Origin: Escallonia rubra
Taxonomy: Eukaryota; Streptophyta; Magnoliopsida; Escalloniales; Escalloniaceae
Length of the DNA stretch: 64,000 nt
NCBI GenBank assembly: GCA_033065855.1
Contig: JAVXUO010002170.1
Coordinates: forward strand, 278,001 to 342,000
Reading direction: 5' to 3'
A program made the position numbers and the translations under genes. The first letter of the stretch is position 1, and each line of letters starts with the position of its first letter. The notes under the pieces were generated by a model. That model ran no database searches, was not told the origin of the DNA, and saw only the letters and a program-made list of their open reading frames with translations. Positions 43,410-56,400 of the stretch are shown here, in pieces.

Positions 43410-46400
43410 ATGGCTGCCCAAAAAGATAGTACTGATATTTTGCGTCATATTCAACTTATTCTTGATGATGCAAACTATCTTCATTGGGCACAACAGATGC
43501 GGTGTTTTTCAGTGGTAGTATCAAGGCTCCCTCTCGCACCGATGCCGGTTTTGAGGACAAAGAGGCTGATTGGGTTGCAGAAAATTCAAAAATTATTAGT
43601 TGGTTCTCCAACACCTCTTTGCCGAAGATCAACCAACTGTTTGGACCGTTTGACACCGCAAAGGAAGTTTGGGATTATTTGGCTGCCACCAACACTGTGT
43701 CTGACTTAGCCTCTCAGTATCAGATTGATCTGGATCTTCATCGTCTTCGGCAGGTTCCTGGTCAATCCGTTCAAGACTATTACAGCCAGTTAGCAATCCT
43801 TTGGGATAAGTAGACACATCCCTCTCAGTGTACCAATTGTTTAGTGCACTACTCTCATACTCGTGACAGTAAGCAACTTCGTCAATTTTTTATGGGTTTG
43901 CTTGATGATTATGAAGATCAGCGCTCCTCTCTCCTAAACAGGAACCCAGCTCCTACTCTTGCTGCTGCTCTTGCTGAGATGAAGTCTGAGGAGGTCCGCA
44001 AGAAGACTGTTGTTATCCTTGCTCTTCCTTCCTCTAATAAAAAATGTTCTTGCTACTCCGACTGCTCTTGCCACTTCTTCTCGCCCTCCCTTTAGGAAAA
44101 AGTGGTGTGATTTTCACAAGTGGGGATTTCACTCAAATGATGAATGCAAGCGGAATTTGAAAAACAAGAACTCTATGCCGAGCTACGCTTCACCTAGATC
44201 CCCGTCTCAACCAGCAGCTATTGTTACCGACAATGCTGTCTCTGCTGCGCCTTCTTCTTCTACCCCTACGATGGAACTTACTGTAGACGAACTGGTGGTT
44301 ATTTCTAATTATCGCCTTTCCCAGACGGGTAACTCTAGTGGTATTTATGCTTCATCATTTCTTAGTTCTTATGCATGTTCTGTAGCCTCAGATACTAAAC
44401 CTTGGGTATTAGATTCTGCTTGTTGCAATCATATGACATCAGATTCTTCTTTATTCTCTTATAAAAGTTCTAGTTTGTCAATACCCCCTATACATACTGC
44501 TGATTGTACTGCCTTCCACACCACACATATAGGAGACATTTCCACACCTTCTATTTTCTTATCTCATACTTTTCTTATCCCTTCATGGGCTCATAATCTT
44601 ATCTCTTTGGGTCAACTTATTGATCATGGCTGCACCATTCACCTTAACTTTTCTGGTTGCATTGTACAGGACGCGCAGACTAGGAAGGTAGTTGGGACAG
44701 GGCGTAAAGTGGATCTTCTTTTTGTGCTGGATCATCTCCATATGTCATCCACCTCTGTTGCTGCTGCTTCTACCTCTTCCAAAGCTCTTCAACTTTGGCA
44801 CTCTCGCTTAGGTCATGCCTCCTTATCTAGGCTTCGTCCTCTTGTTTCTAGTGGACAATTTGGGTCTATTTCCGTGTCTGATTTTCATTATTTATCATGT
44901 CAATTTAGTAAGCAGTCAAAATTGCCTTCGAATAATAGTGATTCGAGAGCTAGTCAAATATTTGATTTAGTTCATTCTGATGTATGGGGTCCCTCTCCAG
45001 TTCTTACTAAGGGTGGATCTCGTTATTATGTAACCTTTATTGATGACTATTCTCGATTTACTTGGATCTACCTTTTGAAAAATCGCTCCGAAGTTTTGAC
45101 TGTTTATTCTACTTTTGCTAAAATGGTTCACACTCAGTTCTCCCGTACCATAAAAAAATTTCGTTCAGATAATGCCGCAAAATATACCTCTACCCCTTTC
45201 TTATCCTTACTTGCTCAAGAGGGTACAATTGCTCAAACTTCTTGTCCTAGCACATCTGAACAAAATGGTAGAGCTGAACGTAAACATAGACACATTGTGG
45301 AGACATCAAATACATTATTGCGCTCTGCTTCTCTTCCCGAGTCTTTCTGGGGTGAAGCTATACTCACTACAGTCTACACTATTAATCACACACCTTCTGT
45401 TGTCCTAGGCAATATGTCTTCCTATGAGTGCTTTCATGGTGTCAGCCCCAATTATAGTCTTCTCAAAGTCTTTGGTTGTGTTTGTTTTGTTCAACTTCAT
45501 CCCCATGAGCGAAACAAATTAGAACCTAGGGCTCGCATGTGTTGCTTTCTAGGTTATGGCATAGAACAGAAAGGGTATCGCTACTATGATCCTATATCTC
45601 AGCGGATACGCATTTCTCGTCATGTTACCTTCTGGGAAGATACATTATTCGTACATGTGTCTTCTCTTGATACAAAAAGTAGCACATCCTCACTTAAGAT
45701 TCCAGCATGCTCCATAGACCCATTCCCTGATACTACAACATCTTTGCCTACACCTACGCCTGCTGATGCTATTGATCCACTTGCTCCTGGTCCTAACTTT
45801 CCCTCCACGTCGGCATCTGACACTGCTCCACCATCTCCTCCTCCTGCCCCTCAGGTTCGTACAACTTCTGGTAGGTTAGTTCAACCTAATGTTCATTTAC
45901 GAGATTATGATTGCTCTGTTGCTCTATCTACTCTTCATGAATCTACTACCTATACAGAAGCTTTTAAGGACCCACTGTGGCAGAAGGCTATGAATGATGA
46001 ATTAGATGCACTCACCAAGACTCATACTTGGGATTTAGTTGATCTGCCTCCAGGTAAATCTGTTGTCGGTTGCAAGTGGGTGTACAAGATCAAGACACAT
46101 GCAGATGGCAGCATTGAACGTTACAAAGCTCGGCTTGTAGCAAAAGGAAATACGCATGAATATGGCATATGAGGAGACCTTTGCTCCTGTTGCTCGTCTT
46201 ATATCCTTCCGAGCTCTCATTGGAGTTGTCTCTGGTCGCCATTGGTCTCTGTTTCAGATGGACGTCAAAAATGCTTTCCTTAATGGGGAGCTCACTGAGG
46301 AAGTATAAATGAAACCTCCGCCTGGTTATCCTCATCGTCCACATCAGGTGTGTCATCTCCGGAAAGCTCTTTATGGTCTCAAGCAAGCTCCCAGCGCTTG

Positions 46401-47463
46401 GTTCTCTAAGTTCAGTTTTGTCCTCACACAGCTTGGATTCCCTTCTAGTGCCTATGATTCTGCTCTATTTCGTCGACAGTCTGACTCAAGTTTGATCTTA
46501 ATATTGTTATATGTTGATGACATGATCATTACGGGCGATGATCTTTCAAGCATTCGTACCCTTAAAATCTCTCTCAGTCAACAGTTTGAGATGAAGGATC
46601 TTGGTGATCTTCAATACTTTCTTGGTCTTGAGGTCACCTCTCATCACACTGGATATTTTCTTTCTCAGATCAAGTATGCTTCTGATTTGGTCTCTAAGTC
46701 TGGCGTCTCTTCAAGTGATACTGTTATGTCCCCTATGGAGGAAAACTGGGAGCATAGTACATTGACTGGTGAACCTCTTTCAGATCCTACCTATTATAGA
46801 CAACTAGTTAGGAGCCTGATTTATCTCACTGTTACTCGACCAGATATTGCTTATGCAGTTCATCGAGTTAGCCAATTCACGACCGCTCCCTCCACCGTTC
46901 ACTTGGCAGGCGTTCTTCGAATTTTGCGATATGTGCAGGGTACTCTATCTCATGGCTTGCACTATCCATCTGCATCCTCTCTACAGCTCACTACCTACTC
47001 TGATGCAGACTGGGGACGCGATCTTGTCGATCATCGCTCCACTACAGGTTTCTGTTTCTTTCTAGGTAACTCTCTCATCTCCTGGCGCAGCAAGAAGCAG
47101 TCCATTGTCTCTCGATCCAGCACCGAGTCTGAATATCGCGCTCTTGCTGACACTGCTGCTGAGTTAGTTTGGTTGCGATGGTTACTTGGAGACATGGGTG
47201 TCTCTTTTGACTCTGCTACGCCTATTCATTGTGACAGTCAAAGCGCTATTCAGATCACTCACAATTATGTTTTTCATGAAAGGACAAAACACATTCAGAT
47301 TGATTGTCATGTTACTCGTACACATCTCACTCGTGGTATCCTTGAGCTCATTCATGTATCTTCCTCCAATCAACTTGCAGATGTCTTCACAAAGTCCTTC
47401 TCCGTAAAGAACTTCTTGCATTTCATTTCCAAACTCAACCTGGTCTCTGGTCGACCACCTTGA
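43410..47463 (+). pseudogene. Copia gag-pol polyprotein (few disruptions)
   Basis: Starts MAAQKDSTDILRHIQLILDD (43410). Gag continues in a shifted frame (EVWDYLAATNTVSDLA, 43670-43720) past a stop at 43811, with a knuckle-like C-DFH-KWGFHSNDEC near 44107. Then come protease WVLDSACCNHMTSD (44404-44445; D-SGA is altered to D-SAC), the pre-integrase motif LWHSRLGHASLSRL, and integrase with HSDVWGPS, FRSDNAAKY and EQNGRAERKHRH supplying D, D and E. RT has VVGCKWVYKIK, MDVKNAFLNGELTEEV, YVDDMIITGDD (46510-46542). RNase H has SDADWGRDLVDHRSTTG and ends VSGRPP at 47463. Defects: frameshifts near 43490, 44060-44095 and 46160, and a TAA at 46306-46308. Otherwise intact domains. Confidence 0.88.
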
Positions 47464-47476
47464 GTTTGAGAGGGAA

Positions 47477-47719
47477 TATTAGAGTCAACTTTGTAAATTA
47501 ACAAATTTCCTTAATTTACTCTACGTAAATTAAGGAATCTCCTTAATTTACTCACAATCATATCAATCTTATTGTATCTTGTCAATCCTTAATTTGTATC
47601 TTGTCAATCCTTGATTTATTCATTCTATTAATTGCTAGGTCAACTGTAATGCCTATAAATACAGGCATCCGATGTACTCTTAAACACACAGAAATATACA
47701 GACATTTTCTATTTCAACT
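47477..47719 (+). repeat. Right LTR of copia element
   Basis: Matches the left LTR but has an extra segment near 47500-47535 (AACAAATTTCCTTAATTTAC and ACG) that partly duplicates the adjacent TAAATTAAGGAATCTCC motif. Confidence 0.85.
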
Positions 47720-48060
47720 TCAATAACTCCACAAATATTTTTCCATTGCCTGTGAGAGATTATCATTCCCGTACATTGGTGAAAGTGTGATTTTTTTTCC
47801 CCTCCCAATCTTAACATCTAGTCCTAGTTGCAAGCTTTAATTATCCTTTTAGATCATTACTATCTCGTTAATTCTGGGTGCACAAATTTAACGAGATTCT
47901 CGACTCCTTATCATGGAAAACAATATCACGCAGATGACTTTTAAAGAACTGGGCCACCAGCAGGTAATGAGGGATGGTTCAATTTTCAACACTCGTTGTG
48001 TAATGTAATTGAGAGATCCTTTGAAGTCTTAAAGACTTGCTTTCCAATTTAAGTAATATG

Positions 48061-49605
48061 GCACCTTATTCGGTCAAAACTCATACGTATACATACCTAT
48101 GCATGTTGCACTGTTCACAATTGTATAGAAGACAAGATCGAAATGATCAATTGAAGACGTGATTGTCCTAGGCATTGGACCGACTCACAACACACAATCT
48201 CGGTAGTTTTAAGTAATCCTCGGTAGAAGATAATGAAGGTAGTTAGAGATGGTATTGCTCGAAAGATTTTATATCTACACTTTTATAGGTAAATTCCAAA
48301 TGCTTCTAAAAGTGCCACCTCATCGTTATGTAATTAGTCATGGTGGTAAACTTTTATAAACCATATGGTAATATATATATATATATATTTATAGACTAAA
48401 ATTTTCTTTATCAAAATTAAACTAACTTGTAGTTAATAATGTGGTTATGCCATTGGAATGGATCAATTATCTTGGAAAGATACTTACATTAGCACAATAA
48501 AAAGGTCTCGTGCAATAATAAATTGGTCTCGGTATATTTTCTGCACATTTTTTAATCACCGGAGTCTACTTTACTGAATAAACTTCTAATTTTGGTTCCT
48601 CTATGCGGTTACGAAATCAGAATTAACTATATGTATAAAAATGTTGCTAGTTGACATTTCACCACAACCCATTAAAATATAAATATTACTACTATCTTTA
48701 ACGGAATAACCATCATGAAAATATAGATTGCGCAATCGATTTTATTATGCAATTCAAAGCTTCTAAGATGGCAGTGAATAAGACCGTACCGTGCTTGACG
48801 CGAATTTCCGGACCAGTGAAAACGTAAACATGATTGCATTATCATCTAACTTCTAGACATGTCATCGAAAATTACAAAAACTGAATTTGTTGAAACTTTT
48901 AATTACGCTATATGAAAGCTTGGAAATAACTACCACATAAAAAATATAGCTACAACTGGTAACTTAACAGCAAGCTGGTTTCCATGGATCCCCAGAGGCC
49001 GGGATGAGTATGGAAAAGGGGGAACCAAGTCCCAGCAGAGACTAGGAGGGTAGGAGGTGATGCATCATTTATAAGAGTTAGTGTTCACCTTTGACTTTAT
49101 GAGACACAGAAACTCAAAAGGGCCCAGTATGCACATCAACATGCAAACATCAGGAGAACAGTGTGATCAACAAAAAAGGAAACGTTGTTAAACAGTAATC
49201 AGGAGGAAGCAATGCCATGAACTTGCAGATTATCATTCTTGCAGTATCTCTCTTCGAACGGCAAAAACGTTATTAAACGGTAAGGGAAAAAGGAACGGCA
49301 AAAAGGGATAGTAAACGACTATATATCACAAAGTTTCGCAATCAACAAAAAAAGAACTCACTAACTGCATCTCAAAAAGGTAATGAATTGCAAATTGGGC
49401 ACGAAGTGACGAGAGATGTGAGGGGCACCCGAAGTATCATAATAAGTTTATACAACAGCTTAGAATGATACATAAGTTTCTTCACAAATTCAACGTTTTG
49501 ATTCATCACGGAAACAAGAAAACAGAATATACAAGCAAAGACATTAAAAACATAACTTACCACACGATCGCACTGCTTCATCCTATCTACTTCGATACAA
49601 CGCAT
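48061..49605. other. No recognisable gene
   Basis: AT-rich spacer with a short (TA)n tract near 48371-48390. Probably the remaining Harbinger-2 3' flank followed by the 3' flank of the DUF6821-type gene. No right terminus of Harbinger-2 was recognised. Confidence 0.5.
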
Positions 49606-52600
49606 TCATCTCAAACTCATCACAGGCCATGGGGTCACACCAGCCGCAGGCATTGATGGCCTGATTACAGGGACTCGCTTCACTATGGAAAATGCTTCGT
49701 TAAGACGTGCAGCACGGCTCATAAACTGAGATACCTTCTGCAGATAGAGAGGAAGATCGGTTAGAAACGCATACAAAGTTTTATCTATCTTTTTCAGAAG
49801 AAAAACTAAGAAACGGCAAATATTAGCTATAAGAAACTTTAAATGTCTTGATTGCCTAGGATTTTAACAATACATGAAAATTGGAACGAAATCTCATATC
49901 CCAGAGAATTCTCCCATATTTTATGCCTTTCATAGGAGATTACTACAACTATAAACATCAAGTCACAGCTATTTTAGAAACTTTTTCAAACACGGCCCTC
50001 GGCCTACAACCTGCTTAAAAGGCTATTTTGGTCCTAAGCTACGTAGCACGGAAACGGGCACTGCAATCCAAAATACCAAATTTCGGACACGCAAAACACC
50101 CCTGAATTATGTAGATATTTTGCTTATATACATAAATTATGTAGATATTTTGCCGTTGAGATGGGTTCCAAGGATACACCCCGATATCCCAACCCATCTT
50201 CAACCGTCAAGCCCCGCCATGTGGACAGTCGGAAGAAGATTTTGTACAAAGGAAAAAAGCTAGTTTGCCTCATTATATGGTGCCATATGTATCTTTACCC
50301 ATGTATAGATAAAAGCTCTATCAGCCGCATTTAATCCTTCACAAGTCAAGATAGCTAGATAATCTAGCGCGCTCTGTGAGTTTGTGTTTGCTTTTTTGTC
50401 AAGTTTCTTTTGGCAGATAAGACCAACAAAGGGCATCTAATTCTCATCAGTTTTTGATGTAAACTTATTACTTCCCCATCCACCACTACGGGTACCCAGC
50501 CAATTACCCACCCCAGGTCGATGATTCTTTCTTGGAAATTCCATTGCCACAAATATAAGCACCCTTTGAACCCATCTCAACGGCAAAGATAAAGAACTAC
50601 CTGGAGGTTTGCCAAGTCAACGAATCTTAAATACAATATGTTCATCTACCACAGCCAATTCAGATCAGCGGTTCGAAGAAAGATTAAAGCTCCTATTGAC
50701 AAGAGCTTTCCAATCAAAACCGCGGATTTTGGTCATTGCAAGTTCGTCATCCCACCATGTGGGCACAAGATGTTTTGACAATGATCAATCGTCACCAAAA
50801 CTCCATCTCAAACTTGCTGCCACCGTCAAAGGTCCCGAAAACCCACTAACGACGTTAGCACCAGCAACCCCTCCTAAACCAGAAACAATCCATTTCTAGA
50901 TCGCAACATCGGGATTAAAACCAACCCACACCAAAACAAACCAGAGAACGCCAATGATGATGACAGTTGTTTGGCTGCAGCTAAGGGAGGACGAAGCACC
51001 TCCATACAGACCCAGGTCCAGATTCTGAGGATCTGATGAGGAGAGATGATCAAGACAAACAGCAGTCATTGATTTCTCTGATCCGAAGACGGTGGCTAGG
51101 GTTCCTTGATTGGAGTCCCAGTCAGGGCCATGGACAAAGATCTCGCGGTGGGATCTGCAGCGCCCTGGAGGCAGGGAGGAGGGACAAATCCTTGACACCT
51201 GCCTCGACGAGGATTTGAGTCGGTGGTGTTAATGGTTGGTTGTGGGTTGATGATTTAGTGGTGATTGGAGCGCAGGGTGGTGGCGGTGGCAGTAATGGCT
51301 GTGCTGGCACTAGCGGCGGAAGAGAGATCAAAAGAAAGTACTGTAAACAGAACTATGGGAGGAAGGGAGGGAGGGAGCAAAGGGTCTGAATGATAGATTT
51401 TTCCTTTTCTTCTAAACAAAAGCATCTTAGACCGTCCACATGTCGGGGATGGATGATCCAAGATGGTTTGGTATATAATACACACACACAGAGAGAGATA
51501 TTCAGCATTCAAGCACATTTTACCTCGTCAAGTGGTAAAAGACAAAACTAAAACTAATAAGACCACAAAAGTTAGAAGTCGCACGAGAAGTCAAGTAACT
51601 GAACAGGAGGAAGGAAATTAAAAGAAATAGGAAACAGTGAAAAGAAGAAATTAAACAGAAGAATTTGAAATAGCTGCAGGAAAAGAAGTGGCAACAGGAA
51701 GGAAAGGAAAAAAAAGAAAGAAAGAAAGAAAACAGGAAATAACTCATCCTCTAGCAAAAGTAGGGGCGCAACATGGGCTCGGCAATCGATGGACAACCCG
51801 TGCCGGTCGGTAGAAATATGGGCGTGGGCTTATCACAGACGCCGTGGTGAATTTGGGTACAAAATTTTAGGCCCGTCAAAGACATAGGCTGGGCATGGCC
51901 GAACTTTTTCAAAGGCCTGCCCAGCCCATGGAAAATCCAGCCCGTCAATTTTTATAGAGCATACGTTATGTATACAAATTTTATGTGTACAAGATATGTG
52001 TTTTTTTTACCTTTAGTCTATAAAATCCGCAACGCATATGGGTTTGGAGACCTTTGATGAATTCTTTTTTTTGTTCTGTGTTTCATTATAGGAGTAGACT
52101 TCTTAAGATTGTTTCGAGACTCTTATCTTTTTCTTTTTCTTTTATTTTGTCCTAAAACATTGCTTCCATTCTCATATGAAATCCATTTTAAGACTTCAAT
52201 ATACTTTTCTTCATTACTCTAATTAGTAGACTCGGACGGTAATTTATATGTTTAAAAATTATGTAAACCCAAATTAATTTGTAACCATGGAAAACCCAAT
52301 GGCAGCTTGTGTCCATCAAAATTATCATGGGCTTATGGACAGATACTATTCGGCCCGTAGATGGGCTGAGTTGAGCATAGGCACGAGTTTTTGAGAATTT
52401 GCTGGGCATGGTCCGACCCTTGGACCCGTCCAGCTCGCCCAAGTTGCAGCCCTAAGCAAAGTCCTCTGCCGAAAAATCCTGTCTCCATCGTCAGCTCTGC
52501 CTTTGTCGAAGAGCACCATCTCTCTCACTTAGGCGGATGTAGATTGGAACAAAAAACTAAGAATACGACCTATCATTAGATTTTTTCCCTAATTGTAAAA

Positions 52601-53397
52601 CAATGAAGGAAAAAGACCCAAACTTTTCCCGAGTTCATTTTGAAAGTGCATTTCTGTCCCAAACGTATAGAACAGTTCTTCAGAAGCTACCAGACGACGT
52701 CCGATACCTAAAAAAATAATTAAAATATTCGAATGTCGCTCAGAGGTTCAGACACGTTTCCCATGTCCAATGGTGTTGGGGTGTTGGTAGGTGTCGAAAA
52801 CGATACGTTACACAAATGAGATATCCGTGCTTCCTAGGTCCTAAGCATCATTTGACATAAAACTCCTCTTTGAAAGTGTATATCTACCTATGTTACATGG
52901 ACTCGGTGTCGGTGTCTGGATCGGGTACGTATCCGAGTGTCGGACTCGGTGTCGGTGTCTGGATCAGGTACGTATCCGAGTGTCGGACTCGCCTATTTTT
53001 GAAATTCTAGGATACGTGGACACCGTCCAAAAGTTGGACACGGGTACGGGAACACGGCTAAAATTTTTAAGATACATAAAATACTTAAAATGAAATTGAG
53101 TGTTAAATATTTTTTTTACGGGTACATATAAATTTTACATAAATTATATATAATTATTGCCTAGAATAAATAGATTCTTTCATTTTTGGTTGGACAATAT
53201 ACATTTTATTTCGATTTAGATATTTTTTGTTCCTTTTTTATAAGTTAATGCCAAAAAGTTGGGGCAAAAAAAAGAAAAGGAAAAAAAAAAGCAAAAGAAA
53301 GGCCGTCAAAAAGGAGACAGAAGTGAGAAGACCCAAAAAGCAGACAGAAACTCACGTGACCAAGCAGAAGGTACTCTCTCTCTCTATCTCTTCTTCT

Positions 53398-53430
<33 letters not shown>

Positions 53431-56400
53431 CTTATTTCTCTGAGGTTGATGACCATATCTTCTTCTCTTCTCTTTTCTCTCTTCAAAGCATCAGAGATCT
53501 TCTTCTTCTCTCTTAAAAACCTTCACAACTTCTTCTTTCTTCGATCCTTACCGTCGCTCTTTGGCCGGAATGTCGACGTGGCGTATCCGGCCGGCAGCCC
53601 CGTGTCGGTGTCGAGTCTTGTCGACACCGCCCCTTCACCCCAAAGTGAAGGATCCATGTAACATAGATATCTACTAATACAACTCCCCCTCCCCCTCTCC
53701 TGCTCACTTTCTGTTTCTGAAGGTGTGGGGGGAGAATCTCTTGTCCTGAGAAGCTCTCACATCCCCCACCTGCAGATATAAACATATCTCGGATCTAGTA
53801 TTTCTTTCTCCGTTTTGGTACTATTAATAATTATTGTCTATCTTTCGCCTTTCGCCTTTTCTTCTCGATGTTCCTCCGCTAGTGGCATTAAATCCTATCT
53901 ATCGTATCATTTCTATCATTCTGGAAAGCATTCAACAACCATTTCTTCTACGAGTCATATGAAGTATAATATCTTCACCTCAAGTGAAAAGCTTTTCTAG
54001 GACTATGCCAATGTGACCAACAAACTGGCAGAATTGCCGAAGAAAAAAATATGTTTTGTTATATGATAAAAGGTCTAAATTGTGCACAAGGTAATTAGAT
54101 TAAAGGGTTGAGTAGACGGTTTAACACAAGATCAAGAATTCTAGAGTTGAACTTGAAAAGCCATATGAAAAGAAGGAAGCGATTATGAAATTCATGTGCC
54201 TCCGTTTGGACCTACATAACTAAAGGAAATGGCAGAGAACACAACTGCAGATCACAATTATGTGCAATAGCAGAGTCCTAATGCAAAATTTTGACCCGCA
54301 AGGTGTCTTTGGATCTTCCATTCCGGCAAAAGTGGCAAGTGTTTCTGTTTTATAGTTCTGGCCCAACTAAAAACCAATTGGCAATGGGCGAAAAGGCCCA
54401 CAAGGCTCATATATTGAAGTAATATGTATTTTTCCTAATTATATTCTTAACGCGCCCCCCATGTGTGACAAGACTTCTATTAGGTGGGCCAAATAAGCGG
54501 ATGAATAGATGGGGTGGCAGTGAATTTTAATTTTCAATTGGCAATGGGTGGAGAGGCCCACCAGGCTTATGTGTTGTTGGAGTTTTTATTCTACTTTCCG
54601 GTGTTGGATTAGCATAGTTGTCATATATAGATACGTATCGCATATGAAAATGTCAATTTTCAATATGGTGTATTTTGAGATACAATTGACAACCATTATA
54701 TATCAAGTATAAAGCACATGGGAACATAAGCCTAAAGACCATTGTTAATTTCGTCCACTAAGTCTAGAGAAGCAACAAAAAAACATGGCAATGCTCGACA
54801 ATACGGCAAACAATAAAAAGAGAGTGAAAATTTGAATATATAGAACCCAAAGCAGAGGAATACCCCACTTCCAAATGGAAGGGAAAACAACTAAAATGAA
54901 AACAAAAACCACTTTTTGGTGGTGAGTGCCAACCACCCACTACACTTGTAAACAAGAAAAATAATACCTTACTAAGAAAGAAGAAAAAGAAATTAAAGAT
55001 ATAAGAGAGAATCATACTTGGTCAGCAACTTAAAAAAAAAAGAGATACAGAGACCAACTGGTCTCTAGAAAACAGAGAAAGGTAGACCGGTTAGCCAAAT
55101 TGAGGATCTAGATTGTTGTGGATTGAAGACTCAAGCAATCAAAGTGCAGAAGACAGAAAGATGGAGTGTGCTCCAGTCGCCTCACGATGACCATCATCCG
55201 CATGAAGGGAAACATCCATATCTCCTACCAACAGGTGAGTCAGAGAATTGGTTGGCAAGAGACAGTCCAAGATGACATTTCGGAGGTCCCGAAGCCCTCT
55301 CCTCAGAGAAAACGACCCAAGAAAAGGTGAGAAAATGAGTTTCTTTAGATCCCGGTCCAATTAGCCCAAGGCAGATCCAGGTCAAAATAAGCCAGAAGGT
55401 ACCGCCTAGCTGAATGGATACAAGACATTGATACACAGAATTTTGTCTAGCTGAACGGGAGCATCGTCTCGCATCATATCATATGTATACTTACAACTAT
55501 GACAGAGTAGATGCTCATATTTATCTATCTACGCCTGGTTTGGCGGCTGTTAGTATCGAACTTTGTTGCTCAAGTTTTCTTTTGTATTTCCATTAGGCAA
55601 GCGTTCCTCAGTCAGTTATGCGTAAAGAATCAAAAGGCAAATCATGTGAGGTTCTGAACACAGCATTAAAAAAAGGTGGTCATCCTCATAATTGCACCAA
55701 CATAGTTTCATTCTAATACTGAATTAAGCTTGTCTAGGAGACCAGCAATAAAAAAAGGATGTATAACTCAACAAGATACCTTTCTAAGCTTAGATATCAA
55801 CACCAACATCATCATCTAGGCTGTCGTCCAAAACCAGTTCAGGTGGATACATATATCCTTCTACCCCACTCCTCTCTAACCAAGAACGTGAATCCCTAGC
55901 AATCAAGTCTTTCTCACTGCTCGACACTTACTTCTTGCTCTGCCCCTACATTGTCTTTAACCTCTTAACTTGATGCCAATTGAGGATGAGACAAAATCGC
56001 TCGAGGAAAATTGTTGTAAACACTAAACACATGCTCTAGTGATTTTCACCTTCCTGCAGATATCCCCATAACTATCCTTCTTTGTGCGGCCTCTCATCCA
56101 CCCAATATTCAATAGACCAATAAATTTAAGGGTAAAACACGGTAACACCCCCTCAATTTTTGACTTGTGTCACTCACCCCCTTGATTTTTACTTATTCAA
56201 AGTAGCCAACTCAGAATGGATGCTAAATAAGGAAAATAGAAAATTGACAGTGTTGCCCTCCTTTACAATTCCTTTCTGCCAATCTCACTGCCAAACACTA
56301 GCAACTAAACACTAACTATCTTCTTCTCTCCAAAAACATTCCTCCGACACCCCCAGTCCAGTCCCATGCGCAGAGTCAAGCCCACGACCACTTGGAAACG

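Larger units (their letters stand above)
42884..47722 (+). mobile_element. Nearly full-length Ty1/copia retrotransposon
   Basis: LTRs at 42884-43094 and 47477-47719 (or to 47722) both begin TATTAGAGTCAAC and share long identical blocks. A primer-binding site TGGTATCAAGAGCC (43095-43108) follows the left LTR, and a purine tract GAGTTTGAGAGGGAA precedes the right LTR. The polyprotein order is gag, protease, integrase, RT, RNase H, as in copia. Only a few frameshifts and stops are seen, and the LTRs are much alike, so insertion is fairly recent compared with the other retroelements here. ATAAT (left) versus ATAAC (right) may be an imperfect target duplication. Confidence 0.9.
42080..48060 (+). 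pseudogene. Harbinger-2 DDE transposase, split by a copia insertion
   Basis: The N-terminal part at 42080-42545 reads PMRTSAPKGYDYCLEQINGS, RICDILRMNTLVFIALCELL and, in a shifted frame, RNRIVVERFQHSGQTVSYYF. A second exon (about 42690-42883) has CLEAIDSTYTD (first Asp region) and GEEGTAHDSRVLFEI (second Asp). The copia element at 42884-47722 interrupts here. Beyond it, 47880-48055 reads GCTNLTRFSTPYHGKQYH then SLCNVIERSFEVLKTCFPI, containing the catalytic Glu, in the correct order. Stops and frameshifts occur on both sides, so it is dead. It belongs with the Myb/SANT relic just upstream. Confidence 0.8.

Noticed and set aside
50896..51198. 100-codon minus-strand frame with a hydrophobic C-terminus
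   Set aside because: It sits in the large intron with no recognised family or splice support; the hydrophobic stretch alone is weak evidence, although it cannot be excluded.
53227..53661. 144-codon Lys- then Ser-rich frame
   Set aside because: Derived from AAAG- and TTC-type simple repeat inside a hAT element.
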